64,000 bases of DNA from Algicella marina (GCF_009931615.1 NZ_CP046620.1:3208501-3272500), one strand, 5' to 3'. Counted from the first letter of the stretch, positions 27,623 to 36,557 are shown. The notes: generated by a model not told the origin, from the letters alone. Made by a program: numbers and translations.

Positions 27623-28507
27623 TCAGGCCGGGGGCCTGGCCCGGATTTCCGCGATTTCGAAACTGATCGGCATGGCCGCCGGTTCAGAGTGGGGAACGCC
27701 GAGTGAGATGCTGCCCGCGCCGGTCAGCGCTATCGACTGGCGGCAGATCTCGATTTCCGACTGGTCGCCATTGATGACGAAACTGCCCGTGGAACTGTGG
27801 TCGACCAGTTCGACCAGACCACGCGTCACGGTCAGGCGGGCATGCTGGCGCGATACCCAGGCCTCTGGCAGTGAGAACGTGCAGTCTTCTGCCCGACCTA
27901 TGGTGAATATCTCGCCCTCCGAGATGCGCCACTTCCGGTCGCCGCACGACAGGAGAGCGTAACTGTCGCGTTCGATGCGCATGGCGCGGGGATGCATCGT
28001 GACTGTGTGGACGAAAGCCGATCCCACCTGAACGTAGGAGTGTACTTCGGTCGGCTTCGGCTTACCCTTCAGGTGAAGAGTACCGATCGGGGTGAGCATT
28101 GCCTTGTTTTCCGGACTAAGCATCTGAAAACATTGGTCTCCCAGCAATACTTCACCGGGTTTGGCCAAGGATGCGAGGCGAGCGGCTGTATAAACCGGCT
28201 TGCCGTAGACATTTTCGTTGGAATGTACCATTTCGCCCCAGTAGATACCCGCATGGATCGAAAGCACATCCTCGGCGTGGCGCCTTAACATCTCAATGGA
28301 GGCCGTGAGGGCGTTGTTCGGGCCGTCAAACAGGGCAAGGACATCATCACCCTTGGAACTTACGAACTCGCCTCCTGTCTGGCTTATCACCTCTTTCAAG
28401 CTCTCGAGGCAGCGGTTGATTTCCGCGAGTGCGGCCGTGTTGCCCAGTTTTTCATAGAGCGGCGTGCTGCCGGAAATGTCCGCAATCAGTACGCAGGCGG
28501 CAGTCAT
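27623..28507 (-). CDS. Class III adenylate/guanylate cyclase fused to an FHA domain
   Basis: A 294-residue soluble protein. Residues about 1-160 form a class III nucleotide cyclase: metal ligands Asp10 (LIADISGST) and Asp54 (SSKGDDVLALF), then IHAGIYWGE and AARLASLAKPGEVLL. Residues about 180-270 form an FHA domain (FTIGRAEDCTFSLP, VSRQHARLTV, DHSSTGSFVING). The enzyme should produce cAMP or cGMP, perhaps in response to a phosphothreonine partner. The reader domain suggests a link with PpkA, but this is inference. The ATG at 28507 is preferred; a longer reading needs a TTG at 28525. Confidence 0.88.
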   Translation of the reverse strand: MTAACVLIADISGSTPLYEKLGNTAALAEINRCLESLKEVISQTGGEFVSSKGDDVLALFDGPNNALTASIEMLRRHAEDVLSIHAGIYWGEMVHSNENVYGKPVYTAARLASLAKPGEVLLGDQCFQMLSPENKAMLTPIGTLHLKGKPKPTEVHSYVQVGSAFVHTVTMHPRAMRIERDSYALLSCGDRKWRISEGEIFTIGRAEDCTFSLPEAWVSRQHARLTVTRGLVELVDHSSTGSFVINGDQSEIEICRQSIALTGAGSISLGVPHSEPAAMPISFEIAEIRARPPA

Positions 28508-28732
28508 GACAAACGAATTCCCCAAAATTCACTTAAAGATCACTCGATGAAACATCCTATTACAAGATACTTTTGCGCTAGAAATGACGCTCGTCACAGT
28601 TTTGCGCCTTTGTTGCAGATAATTTGCCGTTAAAGGCGTCAGGACGGAAACTAGGGAAGCGGAGTCTCCTAATCTGTCGCAATTGAAACAAAAGGGCTGT
28701 ATGGCTTATGAAAGTCTGGCGAAATCGGTGGA

Positions 28733-29833
28733 ATGAAAGAGATGATACCACAAATGCGTAATTCTTGGTTAAGTTTGCTATCCATTTTCGCCGCCACGCT
28801 GATGCTGGCAACCGGTGGCGCCAAAGCTCAGGATGGGCCGTTCGGCGATGGCTGGGTCCTAGACCGCTCGCAATCCACGCTCACCTTTCAATCGATCAAG
28901 AACAATTCGGTGGTCGAGGCCAGTACGTTCGCGACCTATACCGGAACGATCGACCAGTCCGGAACGGCGCAGGTGGAGGTTCAGCTCGACTCCGTCGATA
29001 CCAAGGTCGATCTGCGAAATGTGCGTATGCGCTTTCTGTTTTTTGAGACATTTCAGTATCCTACGGCTACCATCACGGCGCAATTGCGGGAGTCTGATCT
29101 TGCCGACCTGCAGACAGTTCGTCGCAAGAACATCTCTCTGCCCTTCGTGATGGACCTTCATGGTGTCAGCAAGGATCTGACGGCGGATGTCACCATCACG
29201 CTGCTCGGGCCCAACCTGGTCTCTGTTGCGACCACCACACCACTGGCGCTGAACGTGGCGGACTTCAATCTGATGCCCGGAATCACGAAACTGCAGGAAG
29301 CGGCGAATGTTCAGATCGTGCCGTCCAGCACTATCACTTTCGATTTCGTCTTCGCCCGGAATGGTACCGAAGGTGCCGCTGTCGCGAGCGCGGTGACGAG
29401 CGATCCAGTTGTAGCCGAGGGTGACAGTGGGTCTTTCGCGTTGGAAACACAGGGAGAATTCGGGGCGGAGGAATGTGTGGGCCGGTTCGAGATCCTGTCA
29501 CGGGCGGGGAACATCTACTTCGTTCCGGGCGGTGCCCAGCTCAACGATGCCAGTGTCGCACTGCTCGATACGCTGTACGACGTCGTCTCGCGCTGCCCGC
29601 AGATGATGATCGAAGTTGGGGGCCATACGGACTCTGACGGTTCCAGTGCCCTCAACCAGCGGCTTTCGGAGGCTCGGGCGCGGTCCGTGGCCAACTATCT
29701 GACAGGAAAAGGAATTCAGGCTGAACGGCTGGAGGTTCGCGGCTATGGCGAAGGCTCTCCGGTTGTTGCGAACGACACGCCGGAGAACAAGGCGCGCAAC
29801 CGGCGCATCGAATTCAAGGTCGTCGGTCAGTAG
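28733..29833 (+). CDS. Periplasmic YceI-domain / OmpA-domain fusion protein
   Basis: A 366-residue exported protein. The signal peptide ends near AKAQDG (about residue 33). Residues about 38-210 form a YceI lipocalin-like fold (WVLDRSQSTLTFQSIKNN, FPFVMDLHG-type block as LPFVMDLHGVSKDL). Residues about 250-366 form an OmpA-like peptidoglycan-binding domain (EVGGHTDSDGSSALNQRLSE, ENKARNRRIEFKVV). YceI domains bind isoprenoid-type lipids, so this may be a peptidoglycan-tethered lipid-binding protein. It is divergent from the cyclase-FHA gene. The start is uncertain: in-frame ATGs at 28733, 28742 and 28754 would all leave a usable signal peptide. Confidence 0.9.
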   Translation: MKEMIPQMRNSWLSLLSIFAATLMLATGGAKAQDGPFGDGWVLDRSQSTLTFQSIKNNSVVEASTFATYTGTIDQSGTAQVEVQLDSVDTKVDLRNVRMRFLFFETFQYPTATITAQLRESDLADLQTVRRKNISLPFVMDLHGVSKDLTADVTITLLGPNLVSVATTTPLALNVADFNLMPGITKLQEAANVQIVPSSTITFDFVFARNGTEGAAVASAVTSDPVVAEGDSGSFALETQGEFGAEECVGRFEILSRAGNIYFVPGGAQLNDASVALLDTLYDVVSRCPQMMIEVGGHTDSDGSSALNQRLSEARARSVANYLTGKGIQAERLEVRGYGEGSPVVANDTPENKARNRRIEFKVVGQ

Positions 29834-29842
29834 CAATCGCGT

Positions 29843-29870
29843 GCAGTCCGCCCCTTCGGGGCCGGACGTG
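29843..29870 (+). terminator. Stem-loop with TTCG tetraloop after the YceI-OmpA gene
   Basis: Arms GTCCGCCCC (29846-29854) and GGGCCGGAC (29859-29867) enclose a TTCG tetraloop, with one mismatch in nine pairs. The hairpin lies 12 bases after the stop codon. It is terminator-like but lacks a U tract, so it may act as an mRNA 3' end stabiliser or need Rho. Confidence 0.55.
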
Positions 29871-29944
29871 CCGTCGCCGTTTCCGGGGGGTTCGGCGGCG
29901 GCACAATTGTTTTTGGAACCTGCATTAACATGTCCTTGGCCCAA

Positions 29945-29982
29945 TATGGATTTGATATGGGTTTGGTATGGTTTCGGTATGG
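29945..29982. repeat. Four TATGG pentamers at exact 11-bp spacing
   Basis: TATGG occurs at 29945, 29956, 29967 and 29978, and the spacers are similar (ATTTGA, GTTTGG, TTTCGG), giving an 11-bp direct repeat. The copies are in phase with about one DNA helical turn. The repeat lies between the convergent 3' ends of the YceI-OmpA gene and the histidine kinase gene. Confidence 0.75.
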
Positions 29983-30007
29983 CACCCGGTTCCGGGGCTG
30001 ATTGCCG

Positions 30008-31372
30008 TTAACGAATTGGGTCAGCCGCGCCGGACACGGGAAACTCCAGCACTGCCCGGAGACCGGGGCTGTTGTCCTCCAGCAGCAGGCTTCCGCGATG
30101 CAATTCGGCGACCGCCTTGACGAGACTGAGGCCGAGACCCGCGCCTTCCGTCTGCCTGCTTTCATCCAGACGCACGAACCGTTCGGTTACCCGCATCCGC
30201 GCGTCCGGGGCTATGCCGGGGCCGGTGTCGGCAACGACCACGCGAGCCCGCCCACCATCGGCACCGACGGAAACGTTGATGGTAGCCCCTGAACCCGGGG
30301 CGTGTTTGAGCGCGTTGTCGAGGAGATTTGCGATGGCCTGTGCCAGCAACTGCCGCTCCCCGCGTATGCAGACGGCACTGGACAAAAGAGCAAGCGACAT
30401 CTCCCTGTCTTCCGCCACCGGCTGGTATAGTTCGACGGCATCGCCGACTACCTGATCAAGAGAGATATCGGCGAACTGAGCGCTGTTGCCGGCTTCCGCC
30501 TGTGCAATTTTGAGCAAGTTCTCGAGGATTGCGGTGGCGGCATCAACCTCCTCCATTGCTTCTCCCATCACGTCCGGATCGCTGGCGGCAGCCAATTCCA
30601 AACGCGCGCGCAGACGGGTGAGAGGCCGGCGCAGGTCGTGGCTGATGCTGTCGGTGGCGATGCGCATTCCCTGCATGAGGCGCTCAATCCGATCCATCAA
30701 CGCATTGACTGACCCCGCGAGCCTGTCGAACTCATCACCGGAAGGACCGATGGGCAAGCGACTGTCAAACCGGCCGGCGGCGATTTTCTCGCCAGCTTCG
30801 GCGGCAGCGGCGACGCGGGCGAGGACGCGGCGGGAAAGATAGAGTCCGGTGACGAGACCGAAAATAATCGTGGCGGCACCGATCCAGAGACCGGCGGTTA
30901 CGAAAAGTCGCCGGGTCTGGGCCAGTTCTTCGGCATCACGGCCAACGAGCAGACGGTAGCCGCCCGAGAGGGTGAAACTTTGCGCGAAGGCAGAACGGGA
31001 AACCTCTCCGGTGCCGGTGGTGCGAATGATGGGCATCTCGAACGCGCCGTTCTCCGGCGCGGATTTGGGCCAGCTTGTCAGATTGCCGGCCAATGAGGCG
31101 TAGCCGGGCGTGACCAGCAGGTAGACGGAGTTGGTGCCGGGCTCGGCGCGGCTGCGCTGGCGTATGGTGGCAGCCAGACGGGACAGGCCACCAGCGGCAA
31201 ACTGTTCCGACAGGCCCTGAACCTCGGCATCGATGGTGGCACGGGTCTGCCGTTCCACCAGACCGATTGTCGAGAAGTAGAGCGCGGTCAGTGCCAGTGC
31301 CATCGCAACAGTGAAGGCCAGCGAGTAGAGCGCTGCCTGCCTGAACGCGGAGGTGCGCCAAAGGCCCTTCAC
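30008..31372 (-). CDS. Membrane sensor histidine kinase
   Basis: A 454-residue two-transmembrane kinase: TM1 about 13-35, a periplasmic sensor of about 120 residues, TM2 about 157-180, HAMP, then DHp with His245 (SISHDLRRPLTRLRARLEL). The catalytic domain has an N box (NLLDNALKHAPG), G1 (VADTGPGIAP), and G2 (EGAGLGLSLVKAV). It should phosphorylate the OmpR-type regulator encoded directly upstream, with which it overlaps by ATGA. The divergent neighbour beyond the regulator is a DegP-type protease, so an envelope-stress role is possible. Confidence 0.95.
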   Translation of the reverse strand: MKGLWRTSAFRQAALYSLAFTVAMALALTALYFSTIGLVERQTRATIDAEVQGLSEQFAAGGLSRLAATIRQRSRAEPGTNSVYLLVTPGYASLAGNLTSWPKSAPENGAFEMPIIRTTGTGEVSRSAFAQSFTLSGGYRLLVGRDAEELAQTRRLFVTAGLWIGAATIIFGLVTGLYLSRRVLARVAAAAEAGEKIAAGRFDSRLPIGPSGDEFDRLAGSVNALMDRIERLMQGMRIATDSISHDLRRPLTRLRARLELAAASDPDVMGEAMEEVDAATAILENLLKIAQAEAGNSAQFADISLDQVVGDAVELYQPVAEDREMSLALLSSAVCIRGERQLLAQAIANLLDNALKHAPGSGATINVSVGADGGRARVVVADTGPGIAPDARMRVTERFVRLDESRQTEGAGLGLSLVKAVAELHRGSLLLEDNSPGLRAVLEFPVSGAADPIR

Positions 31373-32049
31373 CCCTCGGCCCGAAGCATGTAGCCGGATC
31401 CGCGGATGGTGTGTAGCAGTTCGCGCTCGAAACCCTTGTCGATCTTCTGACGCAAGCGGGAGATATGGACATCGATGACGTTGGTTTGCGGATCGAAGCT
31501 GTAATCCCAGACACCCTCGAGCAGCATCGTGCGGGTGACCACGCGCCCAGCGCGGCGCAGGAGGTACTCGAGGATCTTGAATTCGCGCGGTTGCAGATCC
31601 AGCGTCTTGCCACCGCGGGTGACGGTGCGGGCGAGCAGGTCCATTTCCAGATCGGCGAGCGAAAGCCTTGTCGCCTCGGCCTGCTGGGGCGCGGCGCGGC
31701 GGGTCAGTACGGACAACCGCGCCTCCAGTTCCGAGAAGGCGAAGGGCTTCGTCAGATAGTCGTCGCCGCCTGCCTTGAGGCCCTTCACCCGATCATCGAC
31801 CTGCGACAGTGCCGAGAGGATGAGCACCGGGGTGGCGTGGCCTTCCTCCCGCAATGTGCGGACAACGGAGAGGCCATCCATGTTGGGCAGCATTCTGTCC
31901 ATGACGATGACATCGTGTGACTGGGAGAGCGCTGCCTCCAGCCCCTCGGGCCCGGTGGCTGCGAGATCAACCGTGTGCCCGGCCTCCCGCAGGCCCTGCG
32001 CGAGATAGGTGGCCGTATCGGCATCGTCTTCGACTACGAGTACGCGCAT
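31369..32049 (-). CDS. OmpR/PhoB-family response regulator
   Basis: A 226-residue two-domain regulator: receiver with acidic pocket (VVEDD) and phospho-acceptor Asp51 (VIVMDRMLPNMDG), then a winged-helix DNA-binding domain (LQPREFKILEYLLRRAGRVV, NVIDVHISRLRQKID). The ATG at 32049 is chosen because AGGAG lies six bases upstream and the receiver starts here (MRVLVVEDD); the longer reading to 32082 adds an unrelated tail. It is translationally coupled to the kinase. It probably acts on the divergent degP-like promoter, by position. Confidence 0.95.
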   Translation of the reverse strand: MRVLVVEDDADTATYLAQGLREAGHTVDLAATGPEGLEAALSQSHDVIVMDRMLPNMDGLSVVRTLREEGHATPVLILSALSQVDDRVKGLKAGGDDYLTKPFAFSELEARLSVLTRRAAPQQAEATRLSLADLEMDLLARTVTRGGKTLDLQPREFKILEYLLRRAGRVVTRTMLLEGVWDYSFDPQTNVIDVHISRLRQKIDKGFERELLHTIRGSGYMLRAEG

Positions 32050-32205
32050 CTTCCGCTCCTGTTCCGAAAGGATATTTCGCACCTTGGAGCATAAATCTCA
32101 ACGCGCGGCGGGTGCGCATGAACAAAGTTTAATCCGCCGGACAGGTGGAGTTCAGAGTGAGTGGCCAGCTTTGATGGCGAAGAAGACTGAACCGGAGTTG
32201 TAAAC
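32050..32205. promoter_or_regulatory. Divergent promoter region, response regulator / degP
   Basis: This 156-base gap holds the promoters of the two-component operon (minus) and the protease (plus). I see no confident inverted or direct repeat that would mark the regulator's binding site. Confidence 0.4.
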
Positions 32206-33633
32206 ATGATCCTCAGAACATCCTCCCGCGCGGCGCTGCTGATCGCGGCGGCGATGGCCGCCGCCCCGATTGCAAGTGTGCCTGCGTTCGCCCAGGTGCC
32301 CGCGGGTTTCGAAGAACCGTCCTTCGCACCGTTGGTCAAAGCCGCGAAACCGGCCGTGGTTACCGTGATGGTAAAGGGAGCATCCGGCCCGGTGGCGCAG
32401 CCCGGCGGACAGAACGTGCCGCCGCAGTTGCGCGAATTCTTCGAGCGTTTTGGCCAGCCGTTCCCTGAATTCGAGCAGCGCACACCGCGCCAGCAACAGG
32501 GTATCGGTTCGGGTTTCATACTTGAATCCGATGGGCTGATCGTGACCAACAACCATGTGGTCGAGGGTGCCGAAGAGATCACGGTGCGGCTGGATGACGG
32601 CCGCGAACTGAAGGCGGAACTGATCGGTCGTGACGACAAGGTGGATCTTGCCGTCATCAAGGTCGAGGCGCAGGATCTGCCGGTGCTGGAATGGGGCGAC
32701 AGTGACGCCGCCGAAGTTGGTGACTGGGCGATGGCGATCGGCAATCCGTTCGGCCTTGGCGGCACTGTGACGACGGGGATCGTCTCTGCCCGCGGGCGTG
32801 ATATCGGTTCCGGCCCGTACGACGACTACATTCAGGTGGATGCCGCGATCAACAAGGGGAATTCGGGCGGACCGCTGCTGGACTTCGAAGGCAAGGTGAT
32901 CGGTGTGAACACCGCGATCTACTCGCCTACCGGCGGCAGTGTCGGGCTTGGATTCTCCATTCCCGCCAAACAGGCGAGAGCGATCGTCGATGAGCTGGTG
33001 GCCAACGGCACGGTGGAACGCGGCTGGATCGGCGTGCGCATTCAGCCTGTGACCGACGAGATTGCCGAAAGCCTCGGGCTGGCAGGAGCCTCCGGCGCAC
33101 TTGTGGTCGAGGTGACAGAGGGCAGCCCCGCGGAGAAGGCAGGATTGAAGTCGGGTGACGTGATCACCGGCTTCGCGGCTTCGGAGGTCGTTGAACTGCG
33201 AGACCTTACGCGGATTGTCGCTGAATCCGAGGTCGGCCAATCGGTGAAGATCGCCGTCTGGCGGAGCGGCGAGCAGATTACACTGGACATCGCGCCGGCG
33301 CTTCTGGAAACCGCAGCGCTTTCCGGACCGGGCGGAGCGACCGAGCCTGCCGGCCTCGGCATGAGCCTGCGGCCTTTGACCGGTGACGAACAGACTGCGC
33401 TGGATATTGAGGGCGGCCTGATCATCACCGGCGTCAGCGGCGGACCAGCGGCGGAGGCCGGGCTGGGCGAGGGTGACGTGGTACTGAGCGTCAACCAGCG
33501 GCCGGTGAATGCCCCCGAGGATGTCGCCGCCGCGGTGGACGCGGCGAAAGAGGCGAAGCGTGGTGCGGTGCTGCTGCAGGTTGTCCAGGGTGGTCAGCCA
33601 AGGTTCGTAACGATGAGTCTGCCTGTCTCCTGA
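32206..33633 (+). CDS. degP: Periplasmic serine protease of the DegP/HtrA (Do) family
   Basis: A 475-residue exported protease-chaperone. The signal peptide ends at PAFA-Q (residue 29-30). The catalytic triad is His117 (VTNNHVV), Asp147 (DDKVDLAVI) and Ser220 (NKGNSGGPLLD). Two PDZ domains follow (about 265-360 and 385-470). Such proteins degrade or refold misfolded envelope proteins. It is divergent from a response regulator and is followed by a strong intrinsic terminator, so it is monocistronic. It could equally be called degQ or mucD; the subfamily cannot be settled by eye. Confidence 0.95.
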   Translation: MILRTSSRAALLIAAAMAAAPIASVPAFAQVPAGFEEPSFAPLVKAAKPAVVTVMVKGASGPVAQPGGQNVPPQLREFFERFGQPFPEFEQRTPRQQQGIGSGFILESDGLIVTNNHVVEGAEEITVRLDDGRELKAELIGRDDKVDLAVIKVEAQDLPVLEWGDSDAAEVGDWAMAIGNPFGLGGTVTTGIVSARGRDIGSGPYDDYIQVDAAINKGNSGGPLLDFEGKVIGVNTAIYSPTGGSVGLGFSIPAKQARAIVDELVANGTVERGWIGVRIQPVTDEIAESLGLAGASGALVVEVTEGSPAEKAGLKSGDVITGFAASEVVELRDLTRIVAESEVGQSVKIAVWRSGEQITLDIAPALLETAALSGPGGATEPAGLGMSLRPLTGDEQTALDIEGGLIITGVSGGPAAEAGLGEGDVVLSVNQRPVNAPEDVAAAVDAAKEAKRGAVLLQVVQGGQPRFVTMSLPVS

Positions 33634-33669
33634 TCGTTCCATCCCTCGGAACACTGGAGTGTCCCACCT

Positions 33670-33709
33670 GTCCGGCATGGGGAGCTGAGCCCCGTGTCGG
33701 ACTTTTTTT
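33670..33709 (+). terminator. Rho-independent terminator after degP
   Basis: A 13-bp stem (GTCCGGCATGGGG at 33670-33682 with CCCCGTGTCGGAC at 33690-33702, two G-U pairs) with a 7-base loop is followed directly by seven Ts (33703-33709). It lies 36 bases after the degP stop. This is one of the two cleanest intrinsic terminators in the window. Confidence 0.93.
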
Positions 33710-33769
33710 GTTTGGTTGGCTGTATCGGGTGGGGTAGCGTGTGCGCATACTCAAGGCCTTGATACGTAT

Positions 33770-35065
33770 ATGAATATTACGCCATTTAGCCGCTTCGTTG
33801 CCGCGAGCGGACTTACCAATCTCGGCGATGGGGTGGCTACGCTGGCCTGGGCTTGGCTGGCAACGCACCTGACAAGAGACCCGATGCTGGTGGCCAGCGT
33901 GCCGGTAGCATTGCGGCTGCCGTGGTTTCTGGGGGCGGTGCCGGCGGGGCTGGTGACGGACCGGGTGGACCGGCGGCACCTGATCCTGTGGATGGATGCC
34001 GTGCGGGCGGCGGCATTTCTGATCGTGACACTGGCGGTCTGGGCCTCACTGCCGCTGTCCGATGCGCCGGAGCGAGGCGTGGCGATGCCGTGGCTGTTCG
34101 CGCTGCTGCTGATTGCGGCGCTGGTGGTCGGACTGGCCGAAGTGTTCCGGGACAACGCGGCGCAGACAATGCTGCCGGCGCTGGTGCCGCACAATACGCT
34201 GGAGCGGGCGAACGGGCGGTTGTGGAGCGTGGAACTGGTGGGCAACCAGTTGGCCGGGCCGGCAATGGGGGCGCTGCTGATCGCATGGGCCTTGCCATTG
34301 CCGTTCGGCCTGAATGCGCTGGCCTATGCGATTGCGCTGGTTCTGGTGTGGCAGGTTCGCGGCTCGTTCCGACCGGAAGCGACCAAGGTGCGCAACTGGC
34401 GGCGGGAATTGCGGGAAGGGTTCGACTTCCTTGCCGGCGCGCACCTTTTGCGGACGCTGGCGCTGATCACCGGCGCGTGGAACCTGTTGTTCTCGATGGT
34501 TACGATCGCGCTGGTGCTTCATGTGCAGGAGAACCTCGGCCTTGGCGCCCCGGCATACGGGTTGATCCTTTCCGCGGGTGCCGCGGGCGGGATTATCGGT
34601 GGGCTGTGGGGCGGGATCGTGGTGCGCTGGCTGGGGCCCGGGAAGACGGCGCAATGGATGCTGGCGGTATCGGCGCCGGCCTTTCTGGCCATGGCACTGG
34701 CGTCTGGCCCGGTGACTCTGGCGATCGTGATGGTGGCCTTCCAGTTCAGCGGCATCGTCTGGAACATGGTTTCAGTTTCCTACCGGCAACGGTTCATTCC
34801 GAACGCGTTGCTGGGGCGGGTCAACAGCCTCTATCGTCTGCTGGCATGGGGCATGATGCCTGTGGGGCTGCTGCTGTCCGGGCTGTCTGTCCGGTTGGCC
34901 GAACATGTGGTGGAGCGGAGCGTTGCGCTGACAGTTCCGTTCGGACTGGCGGCGGTTGGCGCGCTTGCACTGGTTTTGGTGGGATGGCGAGCCCTTGGAC
35001 GCGGGTTTGCCGAGACGGGCACCGTGAGGCCGCACAGTCGCCAAGAGACGGGCGCATCAGCATGA
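33770..35065 (+). CDS. Major facilitator superfamily transporter
   Basis: A 431-residue polytopic protein with about 12 transmembrane segments. The cytoplasmic-loop signature between TM2 and TM3 reads GLVTDRVDRRHLIL. It resembles the MFS_3/enterobactin-exporter-like group (FSRFVAASGLTNLGDGV at the N-terminus, ANGRLWSVELVGNQLAGPA in the middle). Substrate is unknown. The ATG at 33770 is preferred over an upstream TTG at 33716 because the family starts near this residue. It is isolated between a terminator and a convergent ROK regulator. Confidence 0.87.
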   Translation: MNITPFSRFVAASGLTNLGDGVATLAWAWLATHLTRDPMLVASVPVALRLPWFLGAVPAGLVTDRVDRRHLILWMDAVRAAAFLIVTLAVWASLPLSDAPERGVAMPWLFALLLIAALVVGLAEVFRDNAAQTMLPALVPHNTLERANGRLWSVELVGNQLAGPAMGALLIAWALPLPFGLNALAYAIALVLVWQVRGSFRPEATKVRNWRRELREGFDFLAGAHLLRTLALITGAWNLLFSMVTIALVLHVQENLGLGAPAYGLILSAGAAGGIIGGLWGGIVVRWLGPGKTAQWMLAVSAPAFLAMALASGPVTLAIVMVAFQFSGIVWNMVSVSYRQRFIPNALLGRVNSLYRLLAWGMMPVGLLLSGLSVRLAEHVVERSVALTVPFGLAAVGALALVLVGWRALGRGFAETGTVRPHSRQETGASA

Positions 35066-35160
35066 GCGAGAATACGACAAACACAGCGGCGATGGCCGGA
35101 CCGAGGACACTTCGTGACGAGCGAGGAATATCGGCGAGGGGATAATATGGGAACGAGGGA

Positions 35161-35184
35161 ACACCGGGTACGGCTGCGCCCGGT
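35161..35184. terminator. Hairpin between convergent MFS and ROK genes
   Basis: CACCGGG (35161-35167) pairs with CCCGGTG (35178-35184) around a 10-base loop. It sits three bases past the stop of the minus-strand regulator gene and about 95 bases past the MFS stop. No T tract follows on either strand, so its terminator role is tentative. Confidence 0.4.
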
Positions 35185-35187
35185 GAT

Positions 35188-36399
35188 TCACTGGCGGAAG
35201 AGGACGCCGCTGTCGATCAGGAAACGGCCCATGAGCGGCAGGCTGGCAGAGCCGAGAGCCTGCGCTTCGTTGCCAAGGCTGCCTTCCTCGACGACGAACG
35301 GGCTGATGCCGCTGAGATCCTGGGTGGTGAGGGCTGCGGTGACGGCAGCGACAAGGCGGCTGCGGACGTGATCGGGGAATGGTCCGTCGATCATGACTGC
35401 GTCGAAATCTATCACAGAGCAGATGGATACCATCGCTTCGGCGATGCCACGGGCTGCCCTCTCCAACCACGTATCGAGGTGTGATCCAAAGGCCAGCCAG
35501 TCGCCGCCATCCTGCCAGAGAGGCTGCGGATCCATGCCGTCGGCGACGATCGCATCTTCGAGGAGATGCAGCGATGCACAATCGAGCAGTGAGACGCTCT
35601 TGCCAGCTTCGGTTATCCGAACGGTCGCGAAACCACCTGCATTGCCCGTCGTGCCCGGCCAGAGCGTGTTTTCGAGCACCACGCCCCCGCCAATGAAGTA
35701 GCCCGCGTGGACATAGGCATAGTTCGCGTGGTTGCTGCCGCGCCCGAACAGCAGTTCAGCGCCGCAGGCTGCCGTACAGTCATTCTGCGGAAAGACGGGC
35801 ATGCGCACTATGGGTTCAAGCTGGGCCGCGAGGTCCAAGCCTTTCCAAGCAGCCATTGATCCGGGTTTTGCGCCGAGTTGCTTTTCCCAGTTCTCCATAT
35901 TGAAGGGGATGGCGATGCCGAGACCGGCAAGGCGGCCTTGTTTGCGGACCGGCAGTTCGGCAACCATTGCCGGAAGCGTCGATCGGACGAAATCCACCAC
36001 GGCCTCCGGTGTCGGATAAGCGTAGGTGCAGCCGAGGCTGTGGCGAATGGTTCCGGTGAAATCCATCAGGTACATTTCGGAAGACCGCCGATCGACCTTC
36101 AAGCCGATGGCGAACGCGCCCTCCGGATTCAGGCGCATCGGCGTCGATGGCTGGCCGACCTTGCCGCGTATGGGCTGGCCCTTGAGCAGAAGGCCGTCCG
36201 CCTCCAACTGGCGCATTATGACGGTAACGGTCTGGGCCGAGAGGCCGCTTCGGCGCGCGATATCTGCCTTGGAGAGTTCGCCATGCCAGCGCACGAGCGA
36301 CAGCACGAGGCGTTCGTTATAGACGCGCACGCGCGCCTGATTGGCTCCACCCGTCGGATCAACAACCTGAGAGTGCGTCCCGCTCTTGCTATCTGGCAT
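35188..36399 (-). CDS. ROK-family transcriptional regulator of the sugar ABC operon
   Basis: A 403-residue NagC/Mlc-type protein with an N-terminal winged helix (LVRWHGELSKADIARRSGLS, QTVTVIMRQLEADGLL, residues about 32-75) and a C-terminal ROK fold (IGLKVDRRSSEMYLMDFTG, FIGGGVVLENTLWPGTTGNA). No CxCGxxGC zinc motif is visible, which departs from classical ROK members. It is divergent from the frcBCA-like operon and probably controls it in response to the transported sugar, as frcR does in rhizobia. GGAAGAG precedes its ATG. Confidence 0.9.
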   Translation of the reverse strand: MPDSKSGTHSQVVDPTGGANQARVRVYNERLVLSLVRWHGELSKADIARRSGLSAQTVTVIMRQLEADGLLLKGQPIRGKVGQPSTPMRLNPEGAFAIGLKVDRRSSEMYLMDFTGTIRHSLGCTYAYPTPEAVVDFVRSTLPAMVAELPVRKQGRLAGLGIAIPFNMENWEKQLGAKPGSMAAWKGLDLAAQLEPIVRMPVFPQNDCTAACGAELLFGRGSNHANYAYVHAGYFIGGGVVLENTLWPGTTGNAGGFATVRITEAGKSVSLLDCASLHLLEDAIVADGMDPQPLWQDGGDWLAFGSHLDTWLERAARGIAEAMVSICSVIDFDAVMIDGPFPDHVRSRLVAAVTAALTTQDLSGISPFVVEEGSLGNEAQALGSASLPLMGRFLIDSGVLFRQ

Positions 36400-36454
36400 T
36401 CGTTACTCTTCCGGAAATTGTTTCAAAACTAGAATGTAGAGGTTTCGATAATTA

Positions 36455-36477
36455 GTCAATTCAATTTACCAATTGAC
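36455..36477. promoter_or_regulatory. Candidate operator for the ROK regulator
   Basis: GTCAATT (36455-36461) and AATTGAC (36471-36477) form a perfect 7-bp inverted repeat with a 9-base spacer. It lies in the AT-rich divergent region between the ROK gene and the binding-protein gene. ROK regulators bind AT-rich dyads of this kind. The assignment rests on position and symmetry. Confidence 0.5.
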
Positions 36478-36512
36478 AACATCGATGGTTTGGTGTGGGA
36501 TAAAACCATAAC

Positions 36513-36533
36513 CTGGCCCGGGACACTATAGGG
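36513..36533 (+). promoter_or_regulatory. Leader hairpin upstream of the sugar-binding protein gene
   Basis: GGCCC and GGGCC arms enclose an 11-base loop just upstream of the binding-protein ribosome site (GGGAGGAGAG). It may be a 5' stabiliser of the operon mRNA or a chance small dyad. The stem is only five pairs. Confidence 0.3.
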
Positions 36534-36557
36534 CCAAAAATCTCTGGGAGGAGAGCC

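Noticed and set aside
32152-33678. 508-residue minus-strand ORF
   Set aside because: Antisense to degP, which has an intact triad and PDZ domains.
33853-35145. 430-residue plus-strand ORF in another frame of the MFS gene
   Set aside because: Gly/Ala/Arg-rich composition and no transmembrane pattern; the frame from 33770 has the 12-helix pattern.
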